Source: Anseranas semipalmata
Lineage: Eukaryota > Chordata > Aves > Anseriformes > Anseranatidae
NCBI GenBank assembly: GCA_013399115.1
Contig: VXAA01004298.1
Coordinates: 905,460 to 969,459, forward strand
Length of the DNA: 64,000 nucleotides
Direction: 5' to 3'
Shown here: positions 11,923 to 25,680 of the stretch, piece by piece
Layout: the number at the start of each line of letters is the position of its first letter
How positions within the stretch are numbered: position 1 is the stretch's first letter
Translations under genes and position numbers: made by a program
Notes under the pieces: generated by a model
The model's database searches: none
Seen by the model: the letters and a program-made list of their open reading frames with translations, nothing else
What the model was told of the DNA's origin: nothing

Positions 11923-14900
11923 AACAAATTAGCAGCTGTGCTTTTGCTGTGCATCTCAAACCCATAAAACCCATACAAAAATAGTCATTACAACAATGGG
12001 TAAAAACAACATTAAGAACTGCAAAAGGCAAAAAAATCCCTTTAGAGGAAAGAGTTTCTGCTATTTTGAGTAGTATTCAGAAAATCAGGGGTTTTAACAA
12101 ACTAAACATGATGCACAAGAAAAAATAAACAGGCAAAGCAACATAGGAGAAATGTTTAGTGCCATCTTCATTCACTTTCTGCCTGTCTGTATGAAAAAGG
12201 TGAGAATGGGGAGAGAGGGCTTTGAAGACCATCTGGAGGTAAAAGACCCACAGGAAGAGGGTTTAGGTCAATTTATCAGAAATGTCTCGCACAACCTCTA
12301 AAACACGGAGGCAATTATTTCTTTTGGTGGAAGTGTCGGGGCCAAACAAGTGCTTCAGCACCAAAGCTCACTGGGTCTAGGATAAATGCAGCTTTAAGTT
12401 CAGCATGGATTGAATCACTGTCAGAAATATCCTGTCTTGAACAAAATTCCTAGTTAGGGCTTAGAGCAGATGAGATAGCAGACGCTACTTTACTTCCACA
12501 ATTGGGTAAGTTCTGGTCCCACACAGGTTCCTGTTTCAAGAAGTTCCCATTCCCCATCCTTCTCGTGGCATTAACTTAACAAATTCATGGTCTGCCATGT
12601 TGAACCTATTCCCATTGCTGCTTTCTTTAATCTTGTGCATTCAGATCACCACACATAATTGCACAGGTTATTCTACTGCTTTTAGTATTGGTTGATATGG
12701 CCTAGCTGACATTTAACAAAGTCAGCTTCAATTTAAAATGTATGAAGATGTCATTATTCATCTAAACTTGTTTAGTCTTTAAATTAAAGAAGAGGCTGAG
12801 TAAACTACAGTATGTTTTCCATCATATAATCTGGGACAATTCCAGTTCACTGCTTTTACCCTTCTGAATTGCCTAACATATTCTGAAATGCATTTTGCAG
12901 CAATGGGAAAATTTCACAGACACTAATACACTTAAATATTTATTCAGGTCACACATCATTCTGCAATTCATTGAACAGTAAGCCTTAGTAAAAAACACCA
13001 CTTCCATTATTCATTAGATGTAAAATGGGGAGGGGAGCTCAAGTAATGTATTGCCTGGTGCTAGTCTTTGTGTAGGGATTTACCAAGCTACTATCAGTTA
13101 AGCAGGGTTTTCAGCTAACAGGTGGCTGTCTATCAGATCTTCACTCAGTAAAAGTCATTCCTGAGTGCGCAGCAACACCTCAAATGAGCCCCAGTTTCCA
13201 TAGGCAGTATTTCGGGCTTCCACTAATTCATAACATGGATTGGTTTACGGTACTTTCTTCTCAATCTTGGGACTACAAAGAAACTTGACCAAAAAGTTAA
13301 AGGACAGCCCACTTGTCCTCCAGTCTCCCATGCAACCCCACAGCTGCATTGTACCCTGCAAACATGGGAGGATTGCAACTCACAATTTTGTTATGTGGGT
13401 GTTATCCTAAGGCACTGCTTTTGTACTCTGTAGAGAGGATCCACATGGTTTGCAGAAATCTTATTCTTACCCTTTAGGAGTGGAAATTAGGGTTACGTTA
13501 TAGCACAGTACAGTATTTGCATAGCAACTGATAGAAAGGGAAGGAGGTGTTATGAACATAAATGCAAGGCAAATGGGCTAGAACAGCCATCTGCAGATGT
13601 TCAGCTCATGTTTTTAAAATGCCACCATAATGATGATAAAAAGTAGGGTTAGAAAACTTAACCTATTTGTTCAGCAGTTACAAAAGACATATCCAGTTGC
13701 CCTGAAAGAAATTTGATGAATAGAATAAAATTTGTCAGCATTTCAAAGGTTAAAACAAGAAGTTAAGCAAGCACAAGCTATTTGTCTTGGCAGAACCAGG
13801 GCTAGGTTGTTGTTTTGTTGCTGTTGGTTTTTTATCTTTGTAGAAATAAAAGAAGTTCAAACTTCCATCATATTTTTGTACATTAGCCTCCCAGCTTCTC
13901 CCTTGAAATACTGATAATAAATTATGGTACTTAAAGTTTTTAGAGGATGAAATGGAAAGTAAATTATAATGCAACATTTGCCTTTTTTAGAGCATCATCT
14001 TACAGAGACAGAGTAATAAATCTGTAAGACTAGATCAGCTTTGGTAAAGTCCCACCATGCAAAAGTATTTGTTGCTCTGTGCTAGCACAGTGCATATCAT
14101 TCTTGGAGAGCAAATTCATCTCCTTGTGTTCGCTTTTAAAAACATTTCCAGTCAAAGCCTCCCATGCTGTGGACTGCTGAGTTCTCTACTAGCAAGGGAG
14201 AAGGAAGGCACACTGATATTATATTGGTCTCCAAACAAGACAAAAGCAAAGCTAAAATCACTGCTGAATACAGTAAGGCTAGCAAATTCCAATGCTCCAC
14301 TTGAGATTACATTTTTGCTCACTGTTCCTACACTGTGGAATGTAATTCAGCTCCACAAACGATCGCACTGAAGCCAGAAAAGGCTTGACAGCAAGGTACA
14401 AATCAACAAAAGCAAAAGGATCTCAATCTGATCCTGTGGCTTCCCTAAAAAATTTTCAAAGTTTTCAGCAGAGCTTTCGTAGATGGTTTTATGTTTAATT
14501 TTCTTAGCTTGGTCGAAGAAGTGACAAATTAATTATTTGCATAGCTGTTCATATATAGCATGCATGGTATTTTAGTTAACCAGACAAAAGGCACCATCCG
14601 GCCTGGAGGAACAATTTGTTTCATCAGAAGTAATAAGAGAACAGTTGAGAGCAAATCCTAATTAATACACAAGACAAGTCCATTTTAAGAACCACTTCTC
14701 AAGACTGTATCAGATATTAATTTAAAGTAAGGATGGCACACTCAGTACGCTTGCTTGAATACCAATAACCCACGGTGCTTTTCCAAATCAAAAGTGTTAA
14801 ACTAAGGTGCTATTAACTGAAGTTTAGGAATTAGTTTTACTGAAATTTTCAGATAGGATTATTTCCTGTCAGATTTTAGCATAATCTAATAGGAGATGCT

Positions 14901-17900
14901 ACAAAAGGAAACCTATCCTAATGCATTATCTTTTATGTTACCTTTGTTTCAGACAAATGTGGGTTTTTAGGTCTCAAAGTGAAAGGCCCATTCAGCATTT
15001 CAAAGGCAGTTATCAGTGGAGAACTTCTCCACACGTGGGTCCTGACTCCACAAGTGGACCGACCACACTGTTGCAAGCAAAAGCATCTTAACTTGGAAAA
15101 CTTTTACTTGATTTTATTTCATGCCAATTAACACAAACACCTGATCGCTAATGCATGCCCCGAGACAAAAGAAAATGCAAACAATTTAACTTATGGCATG
15201 CCGATGACTGGGCAAAGCACTAAAGTCTGCACTTCGTGCCTAGTACACACCACAAAATCCATCTGCCTGCTGCAGTATGCGCTGCTCATGCTACAGCATA
15301 TTGCTTCTTCCTCGAGAAGAGGCGAATGGTGACACTGTTCGGGATTTGCCTGAAACAAGGCTTTGAGAAAAAAAGCACGACTGGTTAGGAGGCCGTTATC
15401 ACTGTGCTTTCCTTGCTCAGCACCTCCAGTGTATTTGAACATAACTGTCCTATGCTGATGTTAATGCAAATATCCACGGCACCACAGGATAATTCAGGCT
15501 GCACCAGGACCTCAGGAGGACTCTGGTCCCACCTCGGGTCAGATACGGGGTTGTCCAGCTTGCTCAGAGAAAGCTCTTACTGTTTTCCACAGTCAAATCA
15601 GTACTGCAAAATACACTGGTAACCAGCTAGCTTGCATTTTGTAACTTTTTTGAATATGTAATTTATTAAGCAATGGCAAGAAACCAAGCACTACTAAATG
15701 AACAGCAAGATCAGATGATCCCAATTCCACAGCATATGGGAGAGCGAATGGTTTGGGTAATTTTACTGAATAGAGTGTTCTTCCTGACATTTCTTAAACA
15801 GTAACTGGTAAAAGTGTTCTTCGACTCTCATTTTTGTCTTCATTCGTTTAATTTTTTTAAAACATGCCAAACATAGGAATTGCATACAAGTATACATGCA
15901 GCCCTCTACTCTCCCTTCTCCATGGTTTTACTAGGCTAGTCACATATCATATACATCATTTAGCATTGTGAGCCAATACATTTTTTTCCTAAAATCATAT
16001 CTGTCATTTCCTTCAGGATTCTTTCTAATCATTTTCGAACTGGCATACATATGCCTTCCTGCTGCACTGTTCTGCTATTTTAAGTGAGATTTTAATTTTA
16101 TTTGGGATCAGCCTTCAGAAGACAAAATCTTTAACGAGCTTTCGCTGTCGAATAATATGAAACTTAGTTTCAATTTCTCATTACAGGCTTTTAAGATGTA
16201 GGCACTTACTCTACTATTCACACTGAACCTTTTTCCCCCGAAGAAATCAGATTTTAATAGCGCATATTACTCATACCCCTGTCACATTATTTCAAAATCT
16301 CTCTTGGTTCCAAAGAGGCTTTTCCCTTTCAGAAACAAGTGAGCTTTACTTATGACATGAGACATTTCAACTGAGTTCACTCTAGACAAAAGTAAAATGG
16401 GATGGTAAAACACAGGCTAAACCCTCAGAAGAAAATGTTTAAGTTGGCTAAAATGCCATTTTAAGCAATTTCTAATTTTACTTTTGCCTTCAACAAATGT
16501 AGCATTAGCCCATCTAACGATGTGTGAGTACTTCACAGGAACACAGACCAAGTGACAGCCTGCTTTGAGCATTTGTTCTTTGCTAAGTCTCCTAGAGATG
16601 CACTAGTCAGTTATTCTAGTTCTGTAGGATTTCCAAAACTTGTATGACAGCTCCTCAGTGATTATAAAGTAATGGTCTGGCTTTGTGTGTAGGAGTGATG
16701 TCACCCCTTAATTACTGATCCAAAATGGAAGTCAGCATGTAAGAAATATAATACAGCCACCCAAAGGTCCTCTTGCCAGCTTCTTAGCTACATGAAACCA
16801 TTTTATCTATCCATATTTCACAGTCTGGTTGTTACAACCTTGCGGGTTAACATCCTAGTTTATGCTTATAAAGGAAAACACACAAGACCTACTCTGAAAC
16901 ATCACCAAACTTCTGTTAAAGCAAAACAGTTTATTCTTTGCTTAAGAAAAATCATAGATTTTGGAGTTTGTCAAGGTTATACCTAAGAAAAGATAGTAAA
17001 GCTGCACAGAAGGAGGGTGGTTCACTTGGAAGTCAGTATAATTTGAAATGAGGGATGTTAACGTACATCATATAAAAATAAAACCAGAAGGATAAAAAGC
17101 TTAGTTTGAAGTTCCAAATGAAAATCCTGCAAATGATGAAACATTAGATATCTTAAATTATTTTATTCTTCACAATAATCTATATAAACTAACATTTTTT
17201 CAAAATGTGTCAGTCTTCTTACAAATGCAGTCCTCTGTCAAAAATATAAAGACTTATTCTTATCTAAGAAGAGTAACAGGACTATACTGATACCCAGGTA
17301 TCTCACGTCAGGCATCTCGCTCTGGCACTAAGACCACAACACCTGTTTTGTTTTTTTTTCCCCTGAAGAGATTAGGCTCCAAAGTCCATTCCTCTACACT
17401 GTACTGCAGCGAGGTGCCACAGTTAAGCCATAGCAATCCTCTCACTGAAACTCTCAACAGGAACAAACCCCATACAAACTGACATGTGTAACACAGGGGT
17501 GGGATTCCTCCCTCCCTGATTTTTCAGTAAGAGAAACATTCAACTATTAACTAATCTTCAAGTAAGGGGGAGTTCCATATGTTGCATTTTCTAAGTCGCT
17601 GTAACAATGCCCTTAATATCTAATTATGTTCTTTGACACTCACTTTAGTCTCTGGCTGGTGTTTTCTCCAGCTGCATGGCAAATTCCTCTCTGAACTGCA
17701 GACTACTCTAAAACAAACAAAAATCCTACATTGTAAAACAGATTCGCAGATTTAAGAAAATATATTTAAAAAATCAGCCTCATCAATTTCACTTTAAAAG
17801 TGACTTGCTAAGGTGAAAAATGTACTTGTGCCCTTTTGTGTCCATCTTCTTGTAAAACAAAGCATTAAAAGCCTTCCTGCTTACCCACCTTAATTCTCAT

Positions 17901-20768
17901 TTAGACTGTTTTGCTGGCGGGATGGGAAAGGACAGGGACTCCGACACTGTCAGTGAAAAGAAGCTGAAATTGGAACAACTGAGCAGGAAAGAAATTTGAG
18001 GCAATCCACCTGGAATTCTTCAGTTTCAATTAACTTCTACCAATGTCTGTTTGGGGGAGAGGGGAGAACATGCTTTTTCATTCGGTCCTGCAATCTGTCC
18101 CGTAAGAGCGGATGCTGCAGAGCTGACTGTGGGCAGGAACAAAGCAAGTAGCTGCTGCGGGGAGCAGACTCCCGATGCCGCTGAAATGGCAATGACGCCT
18201 TTGCTACCCATAATGTCAGAGTCTGAGAGAACCAGGATTGCTGCTGATTCTCCTAATGCTTGTTCTAATTAAGGAAATCAGAGGTACTACTAGGGGTGAC
18301 GTTAGTCTTATTCATCTTTTCCCTCTGTTAGCTTGCTATGACACTGCAAGTACTGCAGAGGAACATTTTGAAAGTACAATGTAGCATGTGGTTAGGGAGA
18401 GATTGGTGAATCAACTGATAGTTCCCCTACACGGGCACATAAAGCCTGGTTTGCCTGAGACCTCAGGGAAACAAAGATCACATCAGCAAAAAGTGTGCAC
18501 AAGGACATAAAGACTGAAGCCTCATCTTCCCTGGAAAAATGGCTTTCTTCTAGAGCATCCTTAAAGGAGAGAGATATTGATACCCTCAGTGAGATGTCAA
18601 CCGGACACAAGAAGTCCCCCAGAACTGCACTCCCCCACAGACAAAACTACTGTTCTGCAGTAAGTCACTGCCATGGTGTTATACGTATGTATGTATTCTG
18701 CCTCCTACTTCTATAGAAGACAAATTTCATGACATCTCATTTTCTGGTTTGCCTACAGGAAAGCTGATGTGAAAATGCCATTCCTCCCCACCCTCCTCCT
18801 GGGAGCAGGTGACTCATAGCATAACATTATCTCATTGGAATACCCTTGTTATCAACAGGCAGCTGGTGATATAACCCTCTATAAAATAACAGAGTTGATC
18901 TTTCAGAGACACAAAGAATGGGTATGCCTGCCCTCTGCCTTGAAAATTTCCCTTGGCATTCCTCTGTGATTTTCTGCCTCTGCTGTGTTCAGTAGCAGCT
19001 TCTGTTTTTGTTTTTTTTTTTCTCTTGAAAGAAATACAGGTCATCAAAACGATGTAAGAGAGGCAAAGGAATAAAATAAAAGGATGAGTCACTAAGACAA
19101 GGTGTGTGCTCACAGTCCTCAAGGTTTGGGGCCACAGTTGCCACATGCAAAGCGGAAGTGAAGGAAGCGTAATGCCAGAAAATAAAGACATAGCTTTTGT
19201 TTTAGCTTCAATTTATGATTTTAAAATGGAAACCACAAAAGCACTCCACTTTAGACAGTATTCATGCCATAACCCTCCTTCTTACCTCTGCACGGAGATG
19301 CAAAGAAACTTCATTCCTGAAAGTGATGTAATTACTAATAATAATTAAGAATCATACAGTAACTAGTACTTAAAAAAAAAACAACACTTGTCCCTGAGAG
19401 CTTTCCGTTAAAAAAGACAGGAGAAGCTAGAATAAAAATGATCCAAAGCAGTAATTCAATACCTTTGAACAGAAATTGGGTCTGCTTTTACGTATGGAAA
19501 GAGTCAGGCACGTCCTAGGTTCTAACCATAATTCCACTGCCTGAAAAGATGAGACGATGAGACCCAAAAGTAGGAAAAACATTGGAGAATATTCCAAGCC
19601 AAGAAATAAATGAGCAAGTATCAACTGATAAGCAACTTTTTGAAAAGAAAACATCTGTATAGCATTTGGAAACAAGATATAATATATTGCTAGTTTTAAC
19701 AAAACTGATTTAGCACTGCAAGGTTACTCTGATGAGATAATACCACACTCTTATTATACTATCTCCTGGCAATCTGTTTCCCACCTCTGAATCTTCACAT
19801 CCAAAAGCCTCATCTGTCTGTTTGACGCTTAGCTGTGCAATACCAGCCACTACTACCCTCTGGCTCACCAAACTGAATGCTCACTAAACCCCATCTCCAG
19901 CAGAGATCTGGGTCTGTTCTTTATAACTCTAATCTCTCTCCTCTGGTCACCATACTGACTTCTTAATAGCCTGAGTTACTCACTGCCTGCTATGTGCAAT
20001 TTCTCTGTGGCTCTGCTCACCTTGCTTGGTTTCAGTGACTCCCAAGCCATTCTGGAACTGCTCTTTTATTATTTTATACCATATGCTGTCATTCTGGAGA
20101 AGACTGAGAATATCTTCTGAGCAACTAGTAAAGGCATAAGGCTGTTGATCTTCATATGTTCACTTTCTCAAGATGTTGTCCAACATAAAACCATAAGGCA
20201 AAAAATAGAGCAGACTGCAAAGAGAATTCATCATTAGCACTGCTAGGGATGTAAATCCGCTGTATTTTATTTCACAAGCACATTGTGAAGGCACAGACCA
20301 CCAAGTCTACTGTTTTTCACTGTGCCTTCTCTACACACTTTTTTGTCTGCATGGTCCTCTTTTTAGTTCATGCACTCTGCAGGCCAAGCCCCATGTGCTC
20401 ACCTGGGTGACACACTCAGCACTGCCTGGCACATTCAGAATTCACACACTGGCGAGAGTTTGGGGCATTTAATGTCTGAAGTGATTTCTGGAGTATTTCA
20501 CAAATTGTGCTGGAACTTTTTCATAAAACAGCTCAGAGTATTCACATAATTAAGCCTGATGTCACTTCCAGAAGGTTTCCAAGTCAGAGAGAGTGGTTTT
20601 ATAGCAGGCTCTCACACAGCGTTCCCAACCTCATCCTCCCTTGTTCAGGATGTATGTTCATACCTGTCCAGAAACTCGTTGCTTGCTTTTAACCCAAATG
20701 CATTTTTCTTCCTCACCATTTTCCTAGACTGTAAATCTGGTCATTACCTTACACAATTTATTGCCGTC

Positions 20769-20913
20769 TGTTGTGGTTTAACCCAGCAGGCAGCTAAGCA
20801 CCACAAGGCCATTTGCTTACTGCCCCAACAGCAGGATGGAGGAGAGAATCAGAAAAAAGGTAAAACTTGTGGGTTGAGATAAAGACAATTTAATAGGACA
20901 GAAAAGGAAGGGA

Positions 20914-20957
<44 letters not shown>

Positions 20958-21240
20958 AGATGATAAAAGAATACACAAAGTAAGTGATGCACAACGCAAT
21001 TGCTCACCACCCGCTGACTGATGCCCACCCTGTCCCCAAGCAGCAGCAGCCCCCCTGGACAACCCTCCCAGTTTGTTGTTCAGCACGACCCATATGGTAT
21101 GGGACATCCCTCTGGCCACTTTGGGTCATCTGTCCTGGCTCTGTCCCCTCCCAGCTTCTTGTGCAGCTCCAGCCTCCCCGCTGGCAGGGCAGCGTGAGGA
21201 GCTGAAAGGTCCTTGGCTCTGTGTAAGCCCTGCTCAGAAG
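20769..21240 (+). mobile_element. Avian endogenous retrovirus LTR fragment, 3'-truncated
   Basis: The interval starts with TG(TT)GTGGTTTAACCCAGC followed by CTAAGCACCACA, a GGAGAGAATC block and CTTGTGGGTTGAGATAAAGAC. Later come GTGATGCACAACGCAATTGC, CATATGGTATGGGACATCCC, GTCATCTGTCCTGGCTCTGT, CTTCTTGTGCAGCTCCAGCC and CCTTGGCTCTGTGTAAGC. This order is that of a very common LTR of bird genomes. Recognisable similarity stops just after TGCTCAG near 21235, so the 3' end of the LTR is missing or lost by divergence. No gag, pol or env remains nearby, so this looks like a decayed solo LTR. An AAT microsatellite lies inside it. I am confident it is an avian LTR but not of its exact family name. Confidence 0.85.
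20914..20955. repeat. AAT trinucleotide microsatellite, 14 units
   Basis: Fourteen uninterrupted AAT units lie inside the LTR fragment, where the LTR itself carries an AATAAT-rich segment. The tract has probably expanded from that seed and should be length-polymorphic. Confidence 0.95.
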
Positions 21241-22474
21241 AACCTCCTGACCAGATTCACACTAGCTTTTATACCTAGTGTAATAACCAAAAGTCACTTG
21301 GGTCACCTGAGGGCAAAATTCTGAACCATTAAATTGTAATTGACCTGTCCTGATTTTCATCAGCTGAGACTTTTAACCTTAATAACCTTGGTGATTCAAA
21401 CTTCAGGGACTACGAAGCCTGCCAGCCAGGACCCCTGCAGAACTTCACTTACCTGCACGCCATAAACAACATTATAATTCCCTCCTTCTCCTGCCCCGAG
21501 TTGCTTCCCATTCAGCCACTGCTCCCCAACAGTAACTTAGTAGCACCTCTCCTGTCTCAGTCATGTCAAGCGCCATCCTTACACAGGGCACACAAGCAGA
21601 CTGCTTCTCAACAACAAAAGAGCACTCCATGGGATGCACACAATGTAGAAGGAGCTGCCCAAAATAACAGTTGCAAAATGCTGGCCCTAATCCTGTGAAG
21701 ACGTGCAGGACTGTACGCATGGCAAAGGAGTGTCAGACAGGCCTTTACAACAGGGGCCTTGAGCAGCAACTGAGCAAGAGGAAAATTTTATTTAGGTGTT
21801 CGCCTGCTCGTGTGTTTGTTCGTTTGATTGATACAAAGCCTCTTCCACCAGTGGAAGTGCGAAATCAATTTCATATGAATTGGAGCATACACACAGAAAT
21901 CTTATCACTGCCTGAAGATATATTTCCCTTAATATGTTTTCTGTTTTCTTCTATCGGCTTTATATTTATGGGGTGGCTGAAAAAGAATGCTATACATTAT
22001 TTATTAACATTGATTTTAAACAAAGTCATTCAATTCATAACCATGAATTACCTAAGAAAATAAGAGTGTTTATCTCATTTTTTCCTCTTTAAAGAAAATT
22101 AAGTATTTAATTATTAATGGGATTTTACTGTTCACTTCAGTAAACAAGTCCTTAAAAATTACAGAAGGGTATATAGATAACTTGCCATAGTACAGCTATA
22201 TAACATCATCAATAATTCCAATGTTTACTGCATTTCTTAATTTAAGGAAATGCCGGTGCTGATTTAGAAAGAAAGTTGTATCTAATGAAAAACAAAAAAT
22301 AGCTGTCTGTTCCAGTATTTTCTTAATTCACATTTGAAAAAGGCTCATTTTTACCAGAAGCCTTTATCTTCTGTCTAGACCAGTTCTGCTCTGCTGACCA
22401 CTCATTATGGTAACAGGTTGCAATGAAAAATTCCTTGGAGGATGCAGATCAATTAATCAATGACATTCACTTAC
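21241..22474. other. Gene-free stretch downstream of the LTR
   Basis: No recognisable gene. A 130-codon plus-strand open frame at 21671-22063 has no domain and no splice support. A textbook donor on the minus strand (GTGCAG then GTAAGT, at about 21451-21446) has no good upstream acceptor and could at most end a first exon. Confidence 0.6.
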
Positions 22475-22547
22475 CGATATTGATTAGGCCATACATTGTT
22501 TGACTTCCCCTTTGATTCTTTCTGTCATGAGCAAATGGTTACACCAC
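22475..22547 (-). other. Candidate internal exon, possibly 5' UTR
   Basis: On the minus strand the pyrimidine-rich acceptor CCATCTCCCTCTGCCCTACAG sits directly before 22547, and the 73-base interval ends at 22475 followed by GTAAGT. Only one frame stays open for most of its length, and it stops before the end, so the interval would fit a non-coding 5' exon better than a coding one. It lies upstream, in minus-strand order, of the ATG-bearing candidate at 7618-7817. The two could belong to one transcript, but that is inference from position only. Confidence 0.25.
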
Positions 22548-25500
22548 CTGTAGGGCAGAGGGAGATGGAATTCATGAAAACGAAATGACTTTGAGGTTTA
22601 TAAAACTCCTATTTAACTTGAATGGAAAATGGCCAATTAAATACATTAAACAGCAAATCCCAATAAAACACCACAGGTTCAGATCTTTACTCTCACCATG
22701 CAAGCCTGTGGTGAGAAGATTTTGAATATTATCATACAAGCTAACAACCAGATCAACAGCATCCAGAAATGCAAATCTGCCAAAGTACTAGCTTTCAAGC
22801 ATTTTCAGATAATACTTTCTTCCTTTAATCTCTTACACATTCACATGCTCCCCATTTCAATTTCCCGGATTTTTCGTTACCTTCATCCTGTTACATTTGC
22901 TATCTTCTGATGATATGTCTGTTACACTGCAGGAGTATAAACAAAGCTGTTCTGCTAATACATTCTTCTGATGATTCTGTTACTTTATCAATCTTTAAAA
23001 TGTCAGCTTTTTCATTACTGCAATGTTTTTTATTCCATTAAAAATCTTAAAGTAACTATTAATTTTTTATGGCTTATCAGTTACAATCCATTTATATCCA
23101 GTCAAAGTGCAACAGTTTATAAAATTGTGTGTTGTATGATATGTGACTGATGAGTTGCTGTAACTTATTAAGCAAAAATATTTCCCTTAGTCTGCTCTTC
23201 TGAAATTATTCTTAGAGCTGAGAAAGTCTTATGGTCAGGCCAAAGCTTAACTGCTTACGTCTGCGCTCCTGCTAGCTTTTATTGCTCTGCCTAATGAAGT
23301 GATCAACAAGGAGCTGCAGCCTACCAGAAACAGGATATCCTGTAGCCTTAGCACTCCTGCCGACTTCCCAAGCCAAGGCAACCAGGAGAACACGCAGGGA
23401 CCGGAGGCTCTTGCAAGCCCCCAAGGTGACCCACAAGCAGTTTCTCTCATATTGCACATGGCCAGTTCACAAACACTGCTGGAGCCGAGAGGAGTTTTTA
23501 GATGCAGCCCTGCTCTACAGTGCTTTTTACCTTAAAACCTCTCTCATGTGCCTGGAAATTTGTTTTTCAACAGCCAATTTCTGAAGCCTAACTTACTCAG
23601 ATAATGTGCTAACCATCATCGCTGCAGTTATCTGCTCACGTCTACCCAAGCCTGCTGTTTTCCTGTGCTGCCCTTCTTTACGCCATGTTTCTCGAGCCCC
23701 AAGCCCTACTGAGTGCTCAGCTCAGCAGACGCTCCACCAGCACCCACCTCCCACAAATGCCCCTGATGTCTCCCAGCTCCACGCAAACCCCCTGCATCAC
23801 ATGCATCTTCCCCGCGCTGCTCTCCTCCCCCCAGCCCCTTTCAGAAGGGCATCCTTCAGTTGCCAGCGCCGCACCCTTGCTGTCATTGAGAAAACCCGCT
23901 GAGAACATCTGAGAAGCCCCGCAGAAGGCAAAGCCAGTGACTGCTTTTAACATTTCTCTTCTCATTGCCTACCTGCACCTCCTCCCTCCTCTTTCTTATC
24001 CTTTGCCATAGCAAGAAGACCATAACTTCATGTCAGTTGTAAAATTACAAGGCCCCTAATGACAGCCAAAAAAAAAATGCATCTCTATCAACGAAATGCA
24101 TTAAGAGCCAGTGTACAGTTTATTCTTTACAGCTGTTTCACTACAATGTGTATCTGCTGAGACCAGCAACAGAGGGACTGAAGAGTGTCAGTGGGAAAGA
24201 TGTGTCATCATCTGACCACAAAGCTCTTTGGAACTGGCAGGATAATCCTAATACAGGTCAATTCCCCTTGAAAAAAGGGAGCTGTGCCAGTTTTAGAATG
24301 GCTGATACACAAGGGGGAAATGACAACTAAATCCCAAAAGCAGACCTGAATACAGAAAAAAAAAAATCAAGGATTGCTTTGAAGTTTCTAATCTGGTGCT
24401 CTGGAGTTTCTATTTTGGGTTAAGAGTGTTCTTCTAAAGGACATAGTGTAGATCTGATTCCTTAGCTTAGGGAGCACCAAGCAGACAAAGATGCACACGC
24501 ATGCATGTAGTCTTACAGGTGTGCCTGGCTTTAATCCAGCAATGGAAAAATATCAAGAAATTTACAAACCTATTTAAAGGTGGTCAAAACCTGCAGGTGG
24601 GCTGGTGCTTGCTCTGACTTCTCTGGTCCATTTCATGTTTTTGGCCTGTGTCTTCACAGACTTCTTACTTGAAAAATAATGTTAATTTTTGATAGTACGG
24701 TCAAAGATTCACAAAGACATCTTTCTTCTGAAGAACTTATTTTGAAGCAAGCCCAAAACAGTTCTAGTGCTGTTAGGTAAAGAAGCCTGTCCTTGCTGTC
24801 TCTGTCAATGAAATGGAAAAGACAAACAATAGGTCTTTCCATATTTCTGCATCCACATTAAAATATCTAAATTATTTTTCTACTAATATTTTGTTAGCTA
24901 CCATACTTTGTCATTGCTTCTGAGAGCTACTGCATTGCAAGTATTCCAAAAGCATTCTTAACTGAAGAAGAGAAAAGGTGAACAAAGATAGTAAATTCAT
25001 TTCATTTGCTTTGTTTCCCACACAGTTTCATTGATCAATATTACACATTTCCTTCAATTCTGTTGCTCTCATAAAAACCTTTTATTCGTGACTTTGGGGA
25101 TATATTTTAGAAAGCTAGGAAGTTTAGAAAATGACAGGCTGCCCATGTTATTTCTCTAACTTATCAATAATTCTCTTTTGTTCACACAAAGGAAAAACAA
25201 GAAGCAAAAAAAATACAGTAGGTGTGTTACTGAACTCAAGAAATAACAGCCTGTAGATTTGAGCAAGGTTTTAATTTGCAGTGACTACACTCTCATAATT
25301 CTAAACAAGGGATCTGCAGTCCGATCACACCTCCTGCTGGTCTGGAGAACACGTACCACAGACCTTCTGGCATACAATCTCTTAAATACCTGTCTCTTTT
25401 TTTGCTCCTCCTTTGCCCCCAGCGCAGCAGTACTCCCTGCCTGGCCAAGAGCAGCAGCGAGCCCGCCCTCCTGCCACGCACGCAGCCATGCTCTGCCCAT

Positions 25501-25665
25501 GCTCGGGGAGCAGCTTTCTCCAGCGGAGAAGCACTCATGCCTTTGCCTTTGAAAGCACGTCTTCTGTCCCTCCTTCCCTGTCCGCACCGTCATCCCCCCT
25601 GCAGGGAGCCAGTGTCTGACCCAGTTTGGACTTCGTAACGCCGGCCAACAGAGGTCAAGCCCCTC

Positions 25666-25680
25666 GTGCCCCCTGGCGCC
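25666..25680 (-). promoter_or_regulatory. CTCF-like motif
   Basis: GTGCCCCCTGGCGCC contains the CCCCCTGG core of the reverse-oriented CTCF consensus, with about three mismatches in the flanks. It lies in a GC-rich, CpG-containing patch, which raises its plausibility slightly. Confidence 0.3.

Larger units (their letters stand above)
7818..20768. other. Long gene-free stretch
   Basis: About 13 kb of AT-rich DNA without a recognisable gene. Open frames reach about 119 codons but are scattered over both strands and have no domain or splice support. It holds a CA microsatellite at 8517-8530, a TATA-like sequence at 8731-8740, a possible old CR1 remnant near 9291, a CTCF-like motif at 10465-10478 and a perfect hairpin at 11897-11922. 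A short splice-flanked open frame at 18759-18808 (plus, 50 bases, frame KADVKMPFLPTLLLGA) is probably a decoy. Confidence 0.65.
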
